DNA of 64,000 nucleotides from Williamsia limnetica (GCF_003217475.1 NZ_QJSP01000007.1:124001-188000); one strand, 5' to 3'; numbered from the stretch's first letter, positions 41,913 to 51,567 are shown. Program-made: numbers and translations. The notes: generated by a model from the sequence alone, not told the origin.

Positions 41913-42908
41913 ATGGCTCAGGCACGGAAAACCGCTTCTCGGCGCACCCATCAGATCGCGGCGCCGACCCCGTCGCAGGCGATCGCCGGTGTCGTAGCGG
42001 CCGGTGTGGCCGGCATCGCGTACGCGACCCTGGTGGAGCGCAACGCCTTTGCACTGCGACATCAGACGCTGTCGATCCTCGAACCCGGCGCCACCCCGCT
42101 GCGCGTCCTGCACATCAGCGACCTGCACATGATGCCGGGGCAGAGACTCAAGCAGGCCTGGGTGCAGGAACTCGAGGGACTGCAACCGGATCTGGTCATC
42201 AACACCGGGGACAACCTGGCCCACCCGCAGGCCGTGCCGTCGGTGATCCAGGCGTTGGGCGGGCTGCTGTCGGTGCCGGGGCTGTTCGTGTTCGGGTCCA
42301 ACGACTACTTCGGCCCGAAGCCGAAGAACCCGATGAAGTACTTCAAGAAGGACCACAAGCGCACCCACGGCGAGCCCCTGCCCTGGCAGGATCTGCGCGC
42401 GGCATTCACCGAACGCGGCTGGCTCGACGCCACGCATTCGGTGCGTGAGCTCGAGGTCGCAGGGGTCCGGGTGGCCGCTGCAGGCGTCGACGATCCGCAC
42501 ATCGGCCGCGACCGCTACGAGACCATCGAGGGACGACCCAATCCCCTCGCCCACCTGCGCCTCGGCCTGACCCACTCCCCCGAGCCGCGCGTGCTCGACA
42601 AGTTCGCCGACGACGGCTACGACCTCGTCATGGCCGGCCACACCCATGGTGGGCAGCTCTGTCTGCCGTTCTTCGGGGCGCTGGTGACCAACTGCCAACT
42701 CGACCGATCGCGGGTCAAGGGTCCGTCGGCATGGGGTGCGTCGATGAAGCTGCACGTGAGCGCCGGATTGGGCACCTCGCCGTACGCTCCAGCCCGGTTC
42801 TGCTGCCGGCCCGAGGCGACGCTGCTGACGCTGACTCCGGTGTCGAACGGCGACGCCGACTACGACCACGAGGACTCGTTGCCGCCGGTCAATGCGGAGG
42901 CCAATTGA
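41913..42908 (+). CDS. membrane-anchored metallophosphoesterase (Rv3683-like)
   Basis: A 331-residue protein with one N-terminal hydrophobic helix (AIAGVVAAGVAGIAYATL). The catalytic domain has ISDLHM, NTGDNLAHP, GSND, GLTHSPEP and AGHTHGGQL, all the expected metal ligands. The substrate is unknown; homologues cleave UDP-diacylglucosamine-like or cyclic nucleotide substrates. ATG 41913 lies six bases after TATTCT, consistent with a leaderless transcript. Confidence 0.9.
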   Translation: MAQARKTASRRTHQIAAPTPSQAIAGVVAAGVAGIAYATLVERNAFALRHQTLSILEPGATPLRVLHISDLHMMPGQRLKQAWVQELEGLQPDLVINTGDNLAHPQAVPSVIQALGGLLSVPGLFVFGSNDYFGPKPKNPMKYFKKDHKRTHGEPLPWQDLRAAFTERGWLDATHSVRELEVAGVRVAAAGVDDPHIGRDRYETIEGRPNPLAHLRLGLTHSPEPRVLDKFADDGYDLVMAGHTHGGQLCLPFFGALVTNCQLDRSRVKGPSAWGASMKLHVSAGLGTSPYAPARFCCRPEATLLTLTPVSNGDADYDHEDSLPPVNAEAN

Positions 42909-42974
42909 GCCGCCTGACCAGGCGATTTAATACCTTTCGCGGACTGCGGTAAGCTTCTGCAGGCTGATAGATCA

Positions 42975-43048
42975 CGGGGTGTGGCGCAGCTTGGTAGCGT
43001 GCTTCGTTCGGGACGAAGAGGTCGTGGGTTCGAATCCCGCCACCCCGA
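42975..43048 (+). tRNA. tRNA-Pro (anticodon CGG)
   Basis: A cloverleaf of 74 bases: acceptor CGGGGTG/CACCCCG, anticodon stem CTTCG/CGAAG with loop TTCGGGA (anticodon CGG), T-loop TTCGAAT and discriminator A. No CCA is encoded. Its place between the metallophosphoesterase and an operon is typical for this genus group. Confidence 0.95.
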
Positions 43049-43108
43049 CAACGGTGAAGGGCAATAGCCCGGGTCCGACAAAGATGTGTTGGTTGAGACA
43101 CAAGCAGT

Positions 43109-43142
43109 GAGACCCCGATCCGGGTTACCGGATCGGGGTCTC
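43109..43142. terminator. 15-bp hairpin after tRNA-Pro
   Basis: GAGACCCCGATCCGG (43109-43123) and CCGGATCGGGGTCTC (43128-43142) are perfect complements with loop GTTA. They follow the tRNA by about 60 bases and precede the stop of the leftward ABC permease. Confidence 0.8.
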
Positions 43143-43175
43143 CTCGTCTGTGCCTCGCGGGCGCTGACTCGTTGG

Positions 43176-45689
43176 TCAGGCACCGATGCCGAGGGCATCG
43201 CGATCGCGGTGGGCCACCCGTCGCGCCGTGCCGGTGATCGCGACGAACCCCAGCAGCGTGGCGGCGCCGACGAGCACGGCGTACGTCCAGACAGAGACGG
43301 TCGGGAAGGGTGCACCCGACACGGCGATCGCGATTCCGGCCAAGGGCGGATAGGCGACCAGGGTGCCGATCGTCGCAGCCACGGCCACCGCCGCCAACGA
43401 CTCTCTGCGCATCATCGCGCGCACCTGTCGGGTACTCGCTCCGACCAGCTGCAACAACGCGAACTCGCGACGACGGTCGGTGGTCATCAACACCATGGTG
43501 TTGACCACCGCGATACCGAGGAACCCGAGCAACACCGCCAGCACGACGAGGGTGACCGAATCCTGCTTTCGCTGCTCCTGATCGACGGCAGCGGCAAACT
43601 CGTTGCTGCTCAGGGCTGTTACGCCACCTGACGCTTCGATGGCGCGCCGGGCGTCGTCCATGCGTCCCGGCGCCGCCGACACCAGTACGTGGTCTACGAG
43701 TCCGGCGGTGGTGTGTTCGCGTACCTGGGTGCCGGGCAGCGTGATGTCCCCGAATCCGAATCCGCGGTTGTAGGTGGCGATCACGGTGGCCGACACCACC
43801 GCACCGTCGCCCAGTCGCACAGTGATGGTGTCGCCCAGGCCGGCGCTCATCGCTGCTGCGGCGTCGCGGCTCAGCGCCACCGACCCGGCGGCGAGCTCAC
43901 CCAGATCGCCTTCGCGCACATCGAGGTCCAGGGTGGAAGCCGCAGTCTCGGGCTCGATGCCCTGTACCGAGTAGACCTCGGTGACGGGAGCGTCGGCCAT
44001 GTCCCGGGTGAACAAGGCCTGGCTGCGGGTGATCGGGTTGGCTGCGCTCACCGAATCCATCGAGGCGATGGTGGCGGCCAGTTGCGGGTCGACACCGGCA
44101 GGTCCGGTCACCACGAGATCAGCCAGAGTTCCCCGCTCCGTTTGATCTTCGGCCGCAGCGAGCAGGGTGCTCTGGCTGAACAACTGCACCGATCCGAAGG
44201 CGATCGCCAACGCCAACGGCATGATCGCCGATGCCAGGCGGCGCCTGTGGGCGCTGAGGTTGGCTGCCGCGAGCACCGCACTCGCGGAACCACTGCGGGT
44301 CATCCGCCCGGAGAACGCGCGCATCGCACCGGACACCAGGACGGGCCCGAGAAGCGCTGCCGCGACGATCAACAGGATGGCCGAACTGCCTGCCCCTGCG
44401 ATGGCGGCCGGTCCGGGGACGAAAGCCGGCAGCAGGGAGGCGATCAACCCGCCGATCCCGGTGAGCACGCCCACCACGATGCGTGTCCGGCCGAGTGCCG
44501 CCGCCTCGACTGCGGCTTCACGCAACGCGTCGACCGGATCGAGCCGCGCTGGTCGGCGGGCGGAGATGGCAGCGGCCATCCTGGCCGTCACGACTGCCGC
44601 GATGACAGCGACGAGGGCGGGAACAGGCCCCATTGCGAGAGAGAAGTCCGGGGGTAATATCCCGGCTTCGGCGAATTGGTGGCGCAGGACGGACGCCAGC
44701 GCATAGCCCGGCGCGACCCCGAGCAGCGCGGCCATCCCCGAGACCACCCACACTTCGGCGCCGATCAGCCGGTGCACCTGCCTCGGTGTCGCGCCCATGG
44801 ATCGCAGGAGCGCAAAATCTCGGCGTCGCTGCTGGATGGACGACGACAGCGTGCTCGACACCACGAACACAGCGATCATCAGGGCGACGCCTGCGACCGC
44901 GGCAGACAGCGCAGCCAGTTCGCCGCGTGCGGCCCCGATGTCCACGTACTCGGCGTCGGCGCGGGCGGCGCCCGTGTAGGTGTCGACGTCGAGGTCGCGC
45001 AACTGAGTCCCGACCTGCGAGGCCAGCGCTGCAGGGTCCACGCCCTCGCGGGCGATGAGTCCGATGGCTGCCACGGTGCCCGAATGCGGCCAGAGTTCTT
45101 GCGCGCGTCCATCGGTCATGAAGATGGTGGTCGGACGCCCGATGGGCTCTGCCGACGAGGTGGAGGCCAGACCGACCACGGTGTACGAGCTCCCCCCGCC
45201 TCCGTGCCGAAGTGTCACCTGCTCACCGAGCATCCTAGGGTCGGTCGTCACCACCTCATCTGCCCTTGTGGGCGCGTTGCCCCCGACGATGCGGTAGGGC
45301 GCAAGTGCGGCAGACGACCAGCCGTGAGCATCGAACACGCGTCCGCTGTCGTCGCTGAGCAGGACGTTGATGTCGCCGACGGCCGACTCCACATCCGGGA
45401 GTGCAGCCAACTCGCCGACCGCGGACGCGGGCAGACGCACTCGTTCGCCGTACGGCTGATCCAGATCTTCGGGTACTGCGAGCGACTGCGGCCCACCGAC
45501 CACGACATCGGCGCCGGCGAGGCGATGGGGTGTGGCACCGCCGCGGATGCCCGATTCGAAGAGCACTCCCAGCGCGCAGACAAGCAGAGCGGCCGAGAAC
45601 ACGGTGATGAACACTGCTGTGAAGCCGTTGCGATGGCTGCGGAGGTTTGCGACAGCGATGCCGCTCATTGCAGATCTCATGGCGCTCAC
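43176..45689 (-). CDS. ABC transporter permease, MacB/FtsX type with duplicated domains
   Basis: An 837-residue membrane protein from GTG 45689 (GTGA overlaps the ATPase stop). It has an N-terminal helix, a large extracytoplasmic domain, three helices (about residues 260-400) of the FtsX fold (LMIAVFVVSSTLSSSIQQRRRDFALLRSMGATPRQVHRL, given as FALLRSMGATPRQVHRL). A second copy follows (helix, extracytoplasmic domain, then VVLAVLLGFLGIAVVNTMVL and REFALLQLVGASTRQVRAM). The doubled FtsX arrangement is the usual MacB/BceB-like mechanotransmission transporter. The substrate is not deducible; likely envelope stress or antimicrobial resistance. Confidence 0.87.
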   Translation of the reverse strand: MSAMRSAMSGIAVANLRSHRNGFTAVFITVFSAALLVCALGVLFESGIRGGATPHRLAGADVVVGGPQSLAVPEDLDQPYGERVRLPASAVGELAALPDVESAVGDINVLLSDDSGRVFDAHGWSSAALAPYRIVGGNAPTRADEVVTTDPRMLGEQVTLRHGGGGSSYTVVGLASTSSAEPIGRPTTIFMTDGRAQELWPHSGTVAAIGLIAREGVDPAALASQVGTQLRDLDVDTYTGAARADAEYVDIGAARGELAALSAAVAGVALMIAVFVVSSTLSSSIQQRRRDFALLRSMGATPRQVHRLIGAEVWVVSGMAALLGVAPGYALASVLRHQFAEAGILPPDFSLAMGPVPALVAVIAAVVTARMAAAISARRPARLDPVDALREAAVEAAALGRTRIVVGVLTGIGGLIASLLPAFVPGPAAIAGAGSSAILLIVAAALLGPVLVSGAMRAFSGRMTRSGSASAVLAAANLSAHRRRLASAIMPLALAIAFGSVQLFSQSTLLAAAEDQTERGTLADLVVTGPAGVDPQLAATIASMDSVSAANPITRSQALFTRDMADAPVTEVYSVQGIEPETAASTLDLDVREGDLGELAAGSVALSRDAAAAMSAGLGDTITVRLGDGAVVSATVIATYNRGFGFGDITLPGTQVREHTTAGLVDHVLVSAAPGRMDDARRAIEASGGVTALSSNEFAAAVDQEQRKQDSVTLVVLAVLLGFLGIAVVNTMVLMTTDRRREFALLQLVGASTRQVRAMMRRESLAAVAVAATIGTLVAYPPLAGIAIAVSGAPFPTVSVWTYAVLVGAATLLGFVAITGTARRVAHRDRDALGIGA

Positions 45690-46456
45690 CACTGCCCGAG
45701 GTCGGTCAGCGACTTCTCGATGGCCCCGGCGGTGGGTGCGTCCAGATGACCGGCAAAACGTCCGCTTGCGAGGAACAAGACGCGGTCGGCCCGGGCGGCA
45801 GCGATCGGATCGTGCGTCACCATCACGACGGTTTGCCCGAGCTCCCTCGAGGCGTCGCGCAGGAGAAGGAGGATCTGCTGGCCGGTCCGGCTGTCGAGCG
45901 CACCGGTTGGCTCATCGGCGAAGATGACACCGGGGCGGGTGACGAGTGCCCGAGCGATGGCGACGCGTTGTTGCTGTCCGCCAGAGAGTTCCGCGGGTCG
46001 GCGCCGGTTCATGCGCGAGAGGCCCACCGACTCGAGGATCTGCTCGACGTGACCGCGATCGGCTGTGCGCCCGGCCAGCAGCAGGGGCAACGTCACGTTC
46101 TGCTCGACCGTCAGTGACGACATCAGGTTGTAGGCCTGGAAGACAAACCCCACGTGGTCGCGCCGAAACATCGTCCGCGCCTTCGGCTTGAGTGCGCTGA
46201 CCTGCGTGTCGCCCATCCACACCGAACCGCTCGTGGGCTGGTCGAGCCCGGCAGCACAGTGCAGGAAGGTGCTCTTTCCCGAGCCGGAGGGACCCATGAT
46301 CGCGGTGAATCCCTGCGCGGGAAGGGCGAGACTGACGGCGTCGAGCGCGGTGACCCGGGCACTCCCCGACCCATAGGACTTCGTGACGTTGTCGAGACGG
46401 AGCGCCGGTTGCGACACCGGGACTTGTTGAGGATGCACTGGAGCGAAAGAAGTCAT
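45686..46456 (-). CDS. ABC transporter ATPase (MacB/LolD type)
   Basis: A 256-residue ATPase from ATG 46456. Walker A is GPSGSGKST, Q-loop FVFQAYNLMSSLT, signature LSGGQQQRVAIARAL, Walker B VIFADEPTGALD, and VMVTHDPIAAA the H-loop. Together with the FtsX-type permease it should form a tripartite-like exporter without an outer-membrane partner. It is divergent from the two-component system, which is likely its regulator. Confidence 0.93.
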   Translation of the reverse strand: MTSFAPVHPQQVPVSQPALRLDNVTKSYGSGSARVTALDAVSLALPAQGFTAIMGPSGSGKSTFLHCAAGLDQPTSGSVWMGDTQVSALKPKARTMFRRDHVGFVFQAYNLMSSLTVEQNVTLPLLLAGRTADRGHVEQILESVGLSRMNRRRPAELSGGQQQRVAIARALVTRPGVIFADEPTGALDSRTGQQILLLLRDASRELGQTVVMVTHDPIAAARADRVLFLASGRFAGHLDAPTAGAIEKSLTDLGQW

Positions 46457-46565
46457 GACAGCAACGCTATGAACTGCCGGCCGTGCGGACCATCCCGCTG
46501 ACCACCGGACCAAAGGTGTAGCCAGCTATACCGTCAAAGCGGCAACGTTGCGGCATCCTGGTGTG

Positions 46566-47816
46566 ATGAAACGCAGCGCGCGGGTCGCGACATGGTGGCG
46601 GGCTTGCCGTTTCTTGATGGTCGAAGGTGCAGCCGCCTTCGTGTCGTTGGCTTTCGTCTTCGCCGGGCTGATCATTGCTGCGCTGCTCATCCTGGTCGTC
46701 GGGTGGTTGCTGGTCCCGCCCTATGTGCGCATGCTGCGGTTCTGGGCCGGCGAGGCACGCCGACGCACCGGGACCTATACGGGTGCGGTGATCGCTGACC
46801 GCTATCCGCCGATGGCCGACCAGCCAGGATTCGCCGACGTGCGAACGTTACTGGCGTCTCGGTCTGTCCGCCGCGACTTCGGCTGGGTGGCCATTCACGG
46901 ATTCGCGGCCCTCGTTGCGGGGTTCGTGGCAGTCGTCCTTCCGCTCGCCGCAGTCAATTCGTTGCTGATCCCGGCATATTGGTGGGCCATGCCGGAGGAC
47001 GAGCCGGTCGGCAACATCTACCTCGTCACGTCGTGGCCGCTGGCCGCGACGATGCCGCTGATCGCTGCGGCGTACGCAGGCATCGCGTGGTGGTTGATCC
47101 CCGCGATGGCCCGCGCCATCGCCGCCCTGGCGACTTCGCTGTTGGCTCCGACACGTGAAACGGAGTTGTCGCAGCGGGTTTCGGCGCTGACCGCGAGCCG
47201 GGCCGCCGCGCTCGATGCCCACTCGGCGGAGTTGCGGCGAATCGAGCGCGATCTGCATGACGGTGCCCAGAACCGATTGGTGGCCGTGGTGATGATGTTG
47301 GGATTGGCCGAGAGATCACTGCGCGTGGATCCGGATCAGGCACTGCCCCAGCTTCTTCGGGCCCAGGATGCCGCATCCGATGCCTTGTCGGAGCTGCGCA
47401 CCCTGGTGCACGACATCTATCCGCCGATCCTCGATGAACTCGGTCTCGAAGGCGCGGTCGCCGCCCTGGCCGGACGCTCCTCCGTGACCTGCATCCTCGA
47501 CGTGCGCAACCTGCATCGTGCGCCCGCCGCAGTCGAGGCCGCCGCGTATTTCGTGGTGGCCGAGGCCTTGACAAATGTGGTCAAACACAGTGGTGCAGAC
47601 ACCGTGCACCTGACGATCAGCACGCGCAGCGGGCAAGCGGGAAGCACCATGATCATCGAAGTCGTCGACGATGGCCGCGGAGGAGCCGACGAGTCGGCGG
47701 GCAGCGGCCTGAGGGGTATCCGCCGGCGGGTGGCAGCATTCGAGGGAACGATGACCCTGGACAGCCCGCGTGGCGGGCCGACGACACTCGAAGTGGAGTT
47801 ACCATGCGGATTCTGA
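46566..47816 (+). CDS. sensor histidine kinase (NarL/DesK type)
   Basis: A 416-residue membrane kinase. Residues 1-200 contain several hydrophobic helices (AFVSLAFVFAGLIIAALLIL, GFAALVAGFVAVVLPLAAV and LAATMPLIAAAYAGIAWWLIP) with no large extracellular domain. The HisKA_3 domain is RIERDLHDGAQNRL with phospho-accepting His. The ATPase domain has EALTNVVKHS (N-box) and VVDDGRGG, GSGLRGIRRRV (G boxes). ATG 46566 is chosen; the frame extends to 46548. The gene overlaps the response regulator by 13 bases. Confidence 0.9.
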   Translation: MKRSARVATWWRACRFLMVEGAAAFVSLAFVFAGLIIAALLILVVGWLLVPPYVRMLRFWAGEARRRTGTYTGAVIADRYPPMADQPGFADVRTLLASRSVRRDFGWVAIHGFAALVAGFVAVVLPLAAVNSLLIPAYWWAMPEDEPVGNIYLVTSWPLAATMPLIAAAYAGIAWWLIPAMARAIAALATSLLAPTRETELSQRVSALTASRAAALDAHSAELRRIERDLHDGAQNRLVAVVMMLGLAERSLRVDPDQALPQLLRAQDAASDALSELRTLVHDIYPPILDELGLEGAVAALAGRSSVTCILDVRNLHRAPAAVEAAAYFVVAEALTNVVKHSGADTVHLTISTRSGQAGSTMIIEVVDDGRGGADESAGSGLRGIRRRVAAFEGTMTLDSPRGGPTTLEVELPCGF

Positions 47817-48448
47817 TCGCCGAGGACGACGCCCTGCTGCGTGAGGGTCTGGCGCTGTTGCTTCGCAGTGTCGGCATCGAGGTGACGGGCGCGGTCGCCG
47901 ATGCCGAGCAGTTCCTGGCGTCATTCGATGCCGACCCGCCCGACGGTGCGGTACTCGACGTGCGCATGCCGCCGACGTTCACCAACGAAGGACTCAAGGC
48001 GGCGATCGAGGCTCGCAGGCGCATCCCGAACTTCCCGGTTCTGGTGCTGTCGGCCTATGTAGAGGACCGATATGCCGGAGAACTCCTGGCAGGCAGTGCG
48101 GCCGGTGTCGGGTACCTACTGAAAGAGAGGGTGGGCAAGGTCGAAGAGTTCGTCGATGCACTCGAAAGAGTGGTGGCCGGCGGTACCGTGATGGATCCGG
48201 AAGTGGTGTCGCAGTTGATGAGTCGACGCCGCGCCGACGATCCCATCCGATCGTTGACCCCTCGCGAATCGGAAGTGCTACGGCTGATGGCCGAAGGACT
48301 CGGCAACACCGATATCGCTCGCAAACTGGTGGTCAGCGACACAGCCGTGAGCAAGCACATCGGCAACATCTTTGCCAAACTCGGACTGGCCACATCAGAC
48401 ACCGGTCATCGGCGAGTCCTTGCGGTCCTCGCCCATCTCCGGTCGTGA
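47804..48448 (+). CDS. NarL-family response regulator
   Basis: A 214-residue two-domain regulator: receiver with Asp8/Asp9, phospho-accepting Asp52 in VLDVRMPP and Lys in YLLKERVG, then a LuxR-type HTH (LTPRESEVLRLMAEGLGNTDIARKLVVSDTAVSKHIGNIF, given as TPRESEVLRLMAEGL). Partner of the kinase by overlap. Likely controls the divergent ABC transporter. Confidence 0.92.
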   Translation: MRILIAEDDALLREGLALLLRSVGIEVTGAVADAEQFLASFDADPPDGAVLDVRMPPTFTNEGLKAAIEARRRIPNFPVLVLSAYVEDRYAGELLAGSAAGVGYLLKERVGKVEEFVDALERVVAGGTVMDPEVVSQLMSRRRADDPIRSLTPRESEVLRLMAEGLGNTDIARKLVVSDTAVSKHIGNIFAKLGLATSDTGHRRVLAVLAHLRS

Positions 48449-49342
48449 GCGACGTCTGCATGGTGGCTGAGAATTGAAACGACCCAAGCGCGATGCCGCG
48501 GGCGGCTTGGTTATCAATGACGCACTCAATAGTTGAAAGAGGTTGTTTCATCAGCACTTTGGGGTAGACCACGCACCGCTCATACGTTGAAGCGACATAA
48601 TTACCGATTATCGGCGTCGACCCCCTTTCGGATTCGCAGGCTTCCGCGAGAATTGCCGTTACCGTCAGTCTTCCCGAGTGCCATCAGGCAAGTAACCCAA
48701 GTCCGTTCCAAATCCGTTCTTCACTCAATCAAAGACACCGCTATTGTGTCCGAGATTCCTGCGAGCAACGGAATCTGTGTGCCTAATCGCGCCCAAATCG
48801 CGGCAGGCTATGAGCTACAGTGGCTACTCACGGTGGTTTCGACCTCGCCGAGTCCGCGACGCCGCCGGGGCGTAGTTCTCGAGGCCTATCTATCTATCAC
48901 CCGAACCTCCGTGACTACTGCGTCCGCCAAATGGTCAGTTTTGAAGACATATCCGGATCTGTTGCGCGACTGTATTGCCGCAGTTTGCCGATGCTGGACG
49001 ACTTCCACGGCCGCCCCGGGCGGAGGGTCGCCATCGGCGGCGATGCCTAGTGAACCGCCACGATCATGGGGATGTCCGAGGCTACGCCATCCGCTGTGTC
49101 GAGCCATCAGCTTTCACCGGCACTACACGCGATCGCAGACCGACTTGGCAGCCAGACGGGTTGTTGGTCGACGACCTGCGCTCCTCACTGCACACCTATG
49201 TTCAAATACGTCCCGGCACCCATCCCGCACATAACGCATCGAATCGTTCCGTTACATCGGCAATCTCGACAAAACGGACAATGAGCGCAAACACAAACAG
49301 TCTTCCTGATTTACACTTCTGACGCGTCGTGTGATTACCGTC
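48449..49342. other. gene-poor, lower-GC stretch between response regulator and MFS genes
   Basis: These 894 bases contain only frames with poor codon structure. The longest, 48533-49234 on the plus strand, lacks the third-position GC bias of neighbours and matches no family I recognise; another, 48820-49050, has some normal composition (LYCRSLPMLDDFHGRPGRR) but is short. Base composition is visibly more AT-rich. It may be the worn remains of an insertion. Confidence 0.4.
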
Positions 49343-49410
49343 GCTATCCGGAGCGAGTGCTCCGCTTATCCTGTAGCTTCTTGCTATCCGGAGCTCTTAC
49401 TCCACTTATC
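49343..49410. promoter_or_regulatory. two operator-like repeats upstream of the MFS gene
   Basis: GCTATCCGGAGCGAGTGCTC at 49343 and a related copy beginning GCTATCCGGAGCTCTTACTC at 49383 lie 40 bases apart and both continue into CGCTTATC/CACTTATC. The first contains the perfect inverted repeat CGGAGC-GAGT-GCTCCG; the second is imperfect. Four helical turns of spacing suits a TetR-type repressor. The encoded repressor is the broken TetR gene behind the transporter. Confidence 0.65.
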
Positions 49411-49426
49411 GCTTCAGGAGCAATAC

Positions 49427-50902
49427 ATGGAAACCACGTCCCGCAGGTCGCACTACCGTGTGACCTTTGCCGTCCTCACGGTCGGTGTCGGTGCCTACGC
49501 ACTACTACAATCGCTTGTTACGCCGGTACTTCCGACCATTGAGCAAGCGTTGGGCACCAACCAGACCAATGTCACCTGGGTGCTCACCGCCTACCTGCTG
49601 TCAGCCTCCATCTTCACGCCGATCATGGGTCGCCTCGGCGACATGCACGGAAAGAAGCTCTTCTTCGTGATCGCTATGGCCGCGCTGGCCATCGGTTCAC
49701 TCCTCGCCGCACTGGCCACGTCTCTGACAGTGATGGTCATTGCGCGCGTAATCCAGGGCATCGGCGGCGGCGTCCTGCCGCTGGCGTTCGGCATCATCCG
49801 TGACGAGTTCCCGGCAGCCCGTGTTGCGGGCGCCGTCGGCATGATCGCTGCGCTCATCTCGGTCGGAGCCGGCCTCGGGATCGTGCTGGCCGGCCCGATT
49901 GTCAACGCACTCAGCTACCACTGGCTGTTTTGGATACCGCTGATCATGATCACCTTGGCCGGCGTCGCCGCCCAGTTCCTGGTTCCCGAGTCAAAGGTTC
50001 GATCGGCCGGAAAGATCAACTGGCTTACCGCGTTCTTGCTCTCGGGTTGGCTGGTGGCACTATTGCTCGCTGTCAGCCAGGCTCCCACGTGGGGCTGGGG
50101 TTCGTTCAAGGTCATCGGCCTCCTGATTGCGGCTCTAGTCATCGCGATCACCTGGGTCGTTGCCGAATCCCGTTCCGCCAACCCGCTCATCGACATGAAG
50201 ATGATGCGCATCCGCACCGTCTGGGCAGCCAACCTTGCCGCACTGCTCATGGGCATCGGCATGTACGCGGCGTTCGGCTTCTTGCCGCAATTCCTCCAGA
50301 CACCCGAGTCAGCGGGATACGGCTTCGGCGCCTCGGTTACCCAATCAGGATTGATGCTGTTACCCAACACGATCGGCATGTTCCTGCTCGGACTTGCCGC
50401 CGGGCGTCTGTCAGCACGCTTCGGGTCCAAGAACCTGCTGGTTGTCGGTTCAGTGATCAGTGCCGTCGGCTACTTCATGATTGCCTTCCTGCACTCGGCG
50501 GAAGTCGACATCTACCTCGCCATGTCGGTGGTGGGGATCGGCTTCGGACTGGCCTTTTCTGCGATGTCGAATGTGGTGGTCGCCGCGGTCCCGGCGGAAC
50601 AGACCGGTGTCGCAAGCGGCATGAACGCCAACATCCGGACCATCGGCGGTTCTCTGGGTGCGGCATTCATGGCCAGCGTCGTCACAGCCGGCGCCTCGCC
50701 CTCCGGGCTCCCAAGGGAATCGGGGTACACCAACGGATTCATCATGCTCGGTGTCGCGGTGGGACTCAGTGCCGCTGCAGCTCTCTTCATCCCCGCATTG
50801 AAGCGGGACAGGAAGACACACCTGGAACCGTCCGCGGACCTTGCTCACGCCGAGTTGGCAATGGTCGCCGGTGGCACGCTGTCTGGGGACAAGCCCGAAT
50901 GA
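49427..50902 (+). CDS. MFS drug exporter, DHA2 (14-helix) family
   Basis: A 491-residue proton-driven exporter. Fourteen hydrophobic segments can be counted, with motif A GRLGDMHGKK between helices 2 and 3 and motif C GAGLGIVLAGPIVN in helix 5 marking a drug/H+ antiporter. ATG 49427 follows CAGGAG. It is immediately followed by a TetR gene (ATGA overlap) and preceded by two operator-like repeats, so it was probably under TetR control. Its substrate is unknown. Confidence 0.92.
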   Translation: METTSRRSHYRVTFAVLTVGVGAYALLQSLVTPVLPTIEQALGTNQTNVTWVLTAYLLSASIFTPIMGRLGDMHGKKLFFVIAMAALAIGSLLAALATSLTVMVIARVIQGIGGGVLPLAFGIIRDEFPAARVAGAVGMIAALISVGAGLGIVLAGPIVNALSYHWLFWIPLIMITLAGVAAQFLVPESKVRSAGKINWLTAFLLSGWLVALLLAVSQAPTWGWGSFKVIGLLIAALVIAITWVVAESRSANPLIDMKMMRIRTVWAANLAALLMGIGMYAAFGFLPQFLQTPESAGYGFGASVTQSGLMLLPNTIGMFLLGLAAGRLSARFGSKNLLVVGSVISAVGYFMIAFLHSAEVDIYLAMSVVGIGFGLAFSAMSNVVVAAVPAEQTGVASGMNANIRTIGGSLGAAFMASVVTAGASPSGLPRESGYTNGFIMLGVAVGLSAAAALFIPALKRDRKTHLEPSADLAHAELAMVAGGTLSGDKPE

Positions 50903-51567
50903 ATCCATCGCGGAATCCTCGGCCGAGGACGTCGAAAGGGGCTGCGCCGAGACGCGGCCGAGAATCGTCAACGGTTGATCGACGCCGCCGAGCAGGTCTT
51001 CAGCGAACACGGGCTCGATGCGGCGGTCGACGAAATGGCCCGCGTAGCGGGCGTCGTCACCCGCAAGCTCTACCGCCGGTTCCCCACCGAAGATGCCCTC
51101 ATCAGTGAACTCGTCCCCCATATCCTGAGCGAGCTATTTGGAACAGGCCACTTCGGGCTCTCGGCTCCCGGTGGCGACGGACTCGCCGAGGTCCTGTTCG
51201 CGACGGGTGCCAGGCAGGCCTCGCACCGCGGATGTATCTCGCGCCTGTGGAACGACGACAAGACGAGGCTCCCGAAGGACGAATATCGCCGAATGGTTCA
51301 CCGGTTGCTGGCGGACGCAAGTGCGCACCGACGAATCCGCGAAGACGTCACCCTCACTGACATCGACTCTCAGTGGGCCAAGCGAGCGAACGGTGGAAAC
51401 AACTCCCGGCATCACCGACAACAGTTGGCCGCCGGATCCTGGCCACCATGATCGCGGGGCTCAGAACCAGCACCGAAGAACTTGGCCAGCAACCGATCGA
51501 CGAGAGAATAGAAATCTTGAGTCCGCTGAGCATACTCATGGATTTCAAGCAGGTACGAAACGCATGA
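50899..51567 (+). pseudogene. TetR-family repressor, broken by three +1 frameshifts
   Basis: ATG 50899 overlaps the MFS stop (ATGA). The frame reads MNPSRNPRPRTSKG and must gain one base at the GGGG of 50938-50941 to continue as LRRDAAENRQRLIDAAEQ, the HTH (MARVAGVVTRKLYRRFPT) and the ligand domain (REDVTLTDIDSQWAKRA). A second +1 shift near 51390 leads to VETTPGITDNSW, and a third near 51430 to RRILATMIAGLRTSTEELG. All three sections fit the TetR_C pattern of MFS regulators in one reading. The open frame from 50975 alone would miss the start and C-terminus. Possible assembly errors, but probably a real pseudogene. Confidence 0.7.

Noticed and set aside
48533-49234. A 233-codon plus-strand frame after the response regulator.
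   Set aside because: It lacks codon bias, a ribosome-binding site and recognisable family features, so it was not called as a gene.
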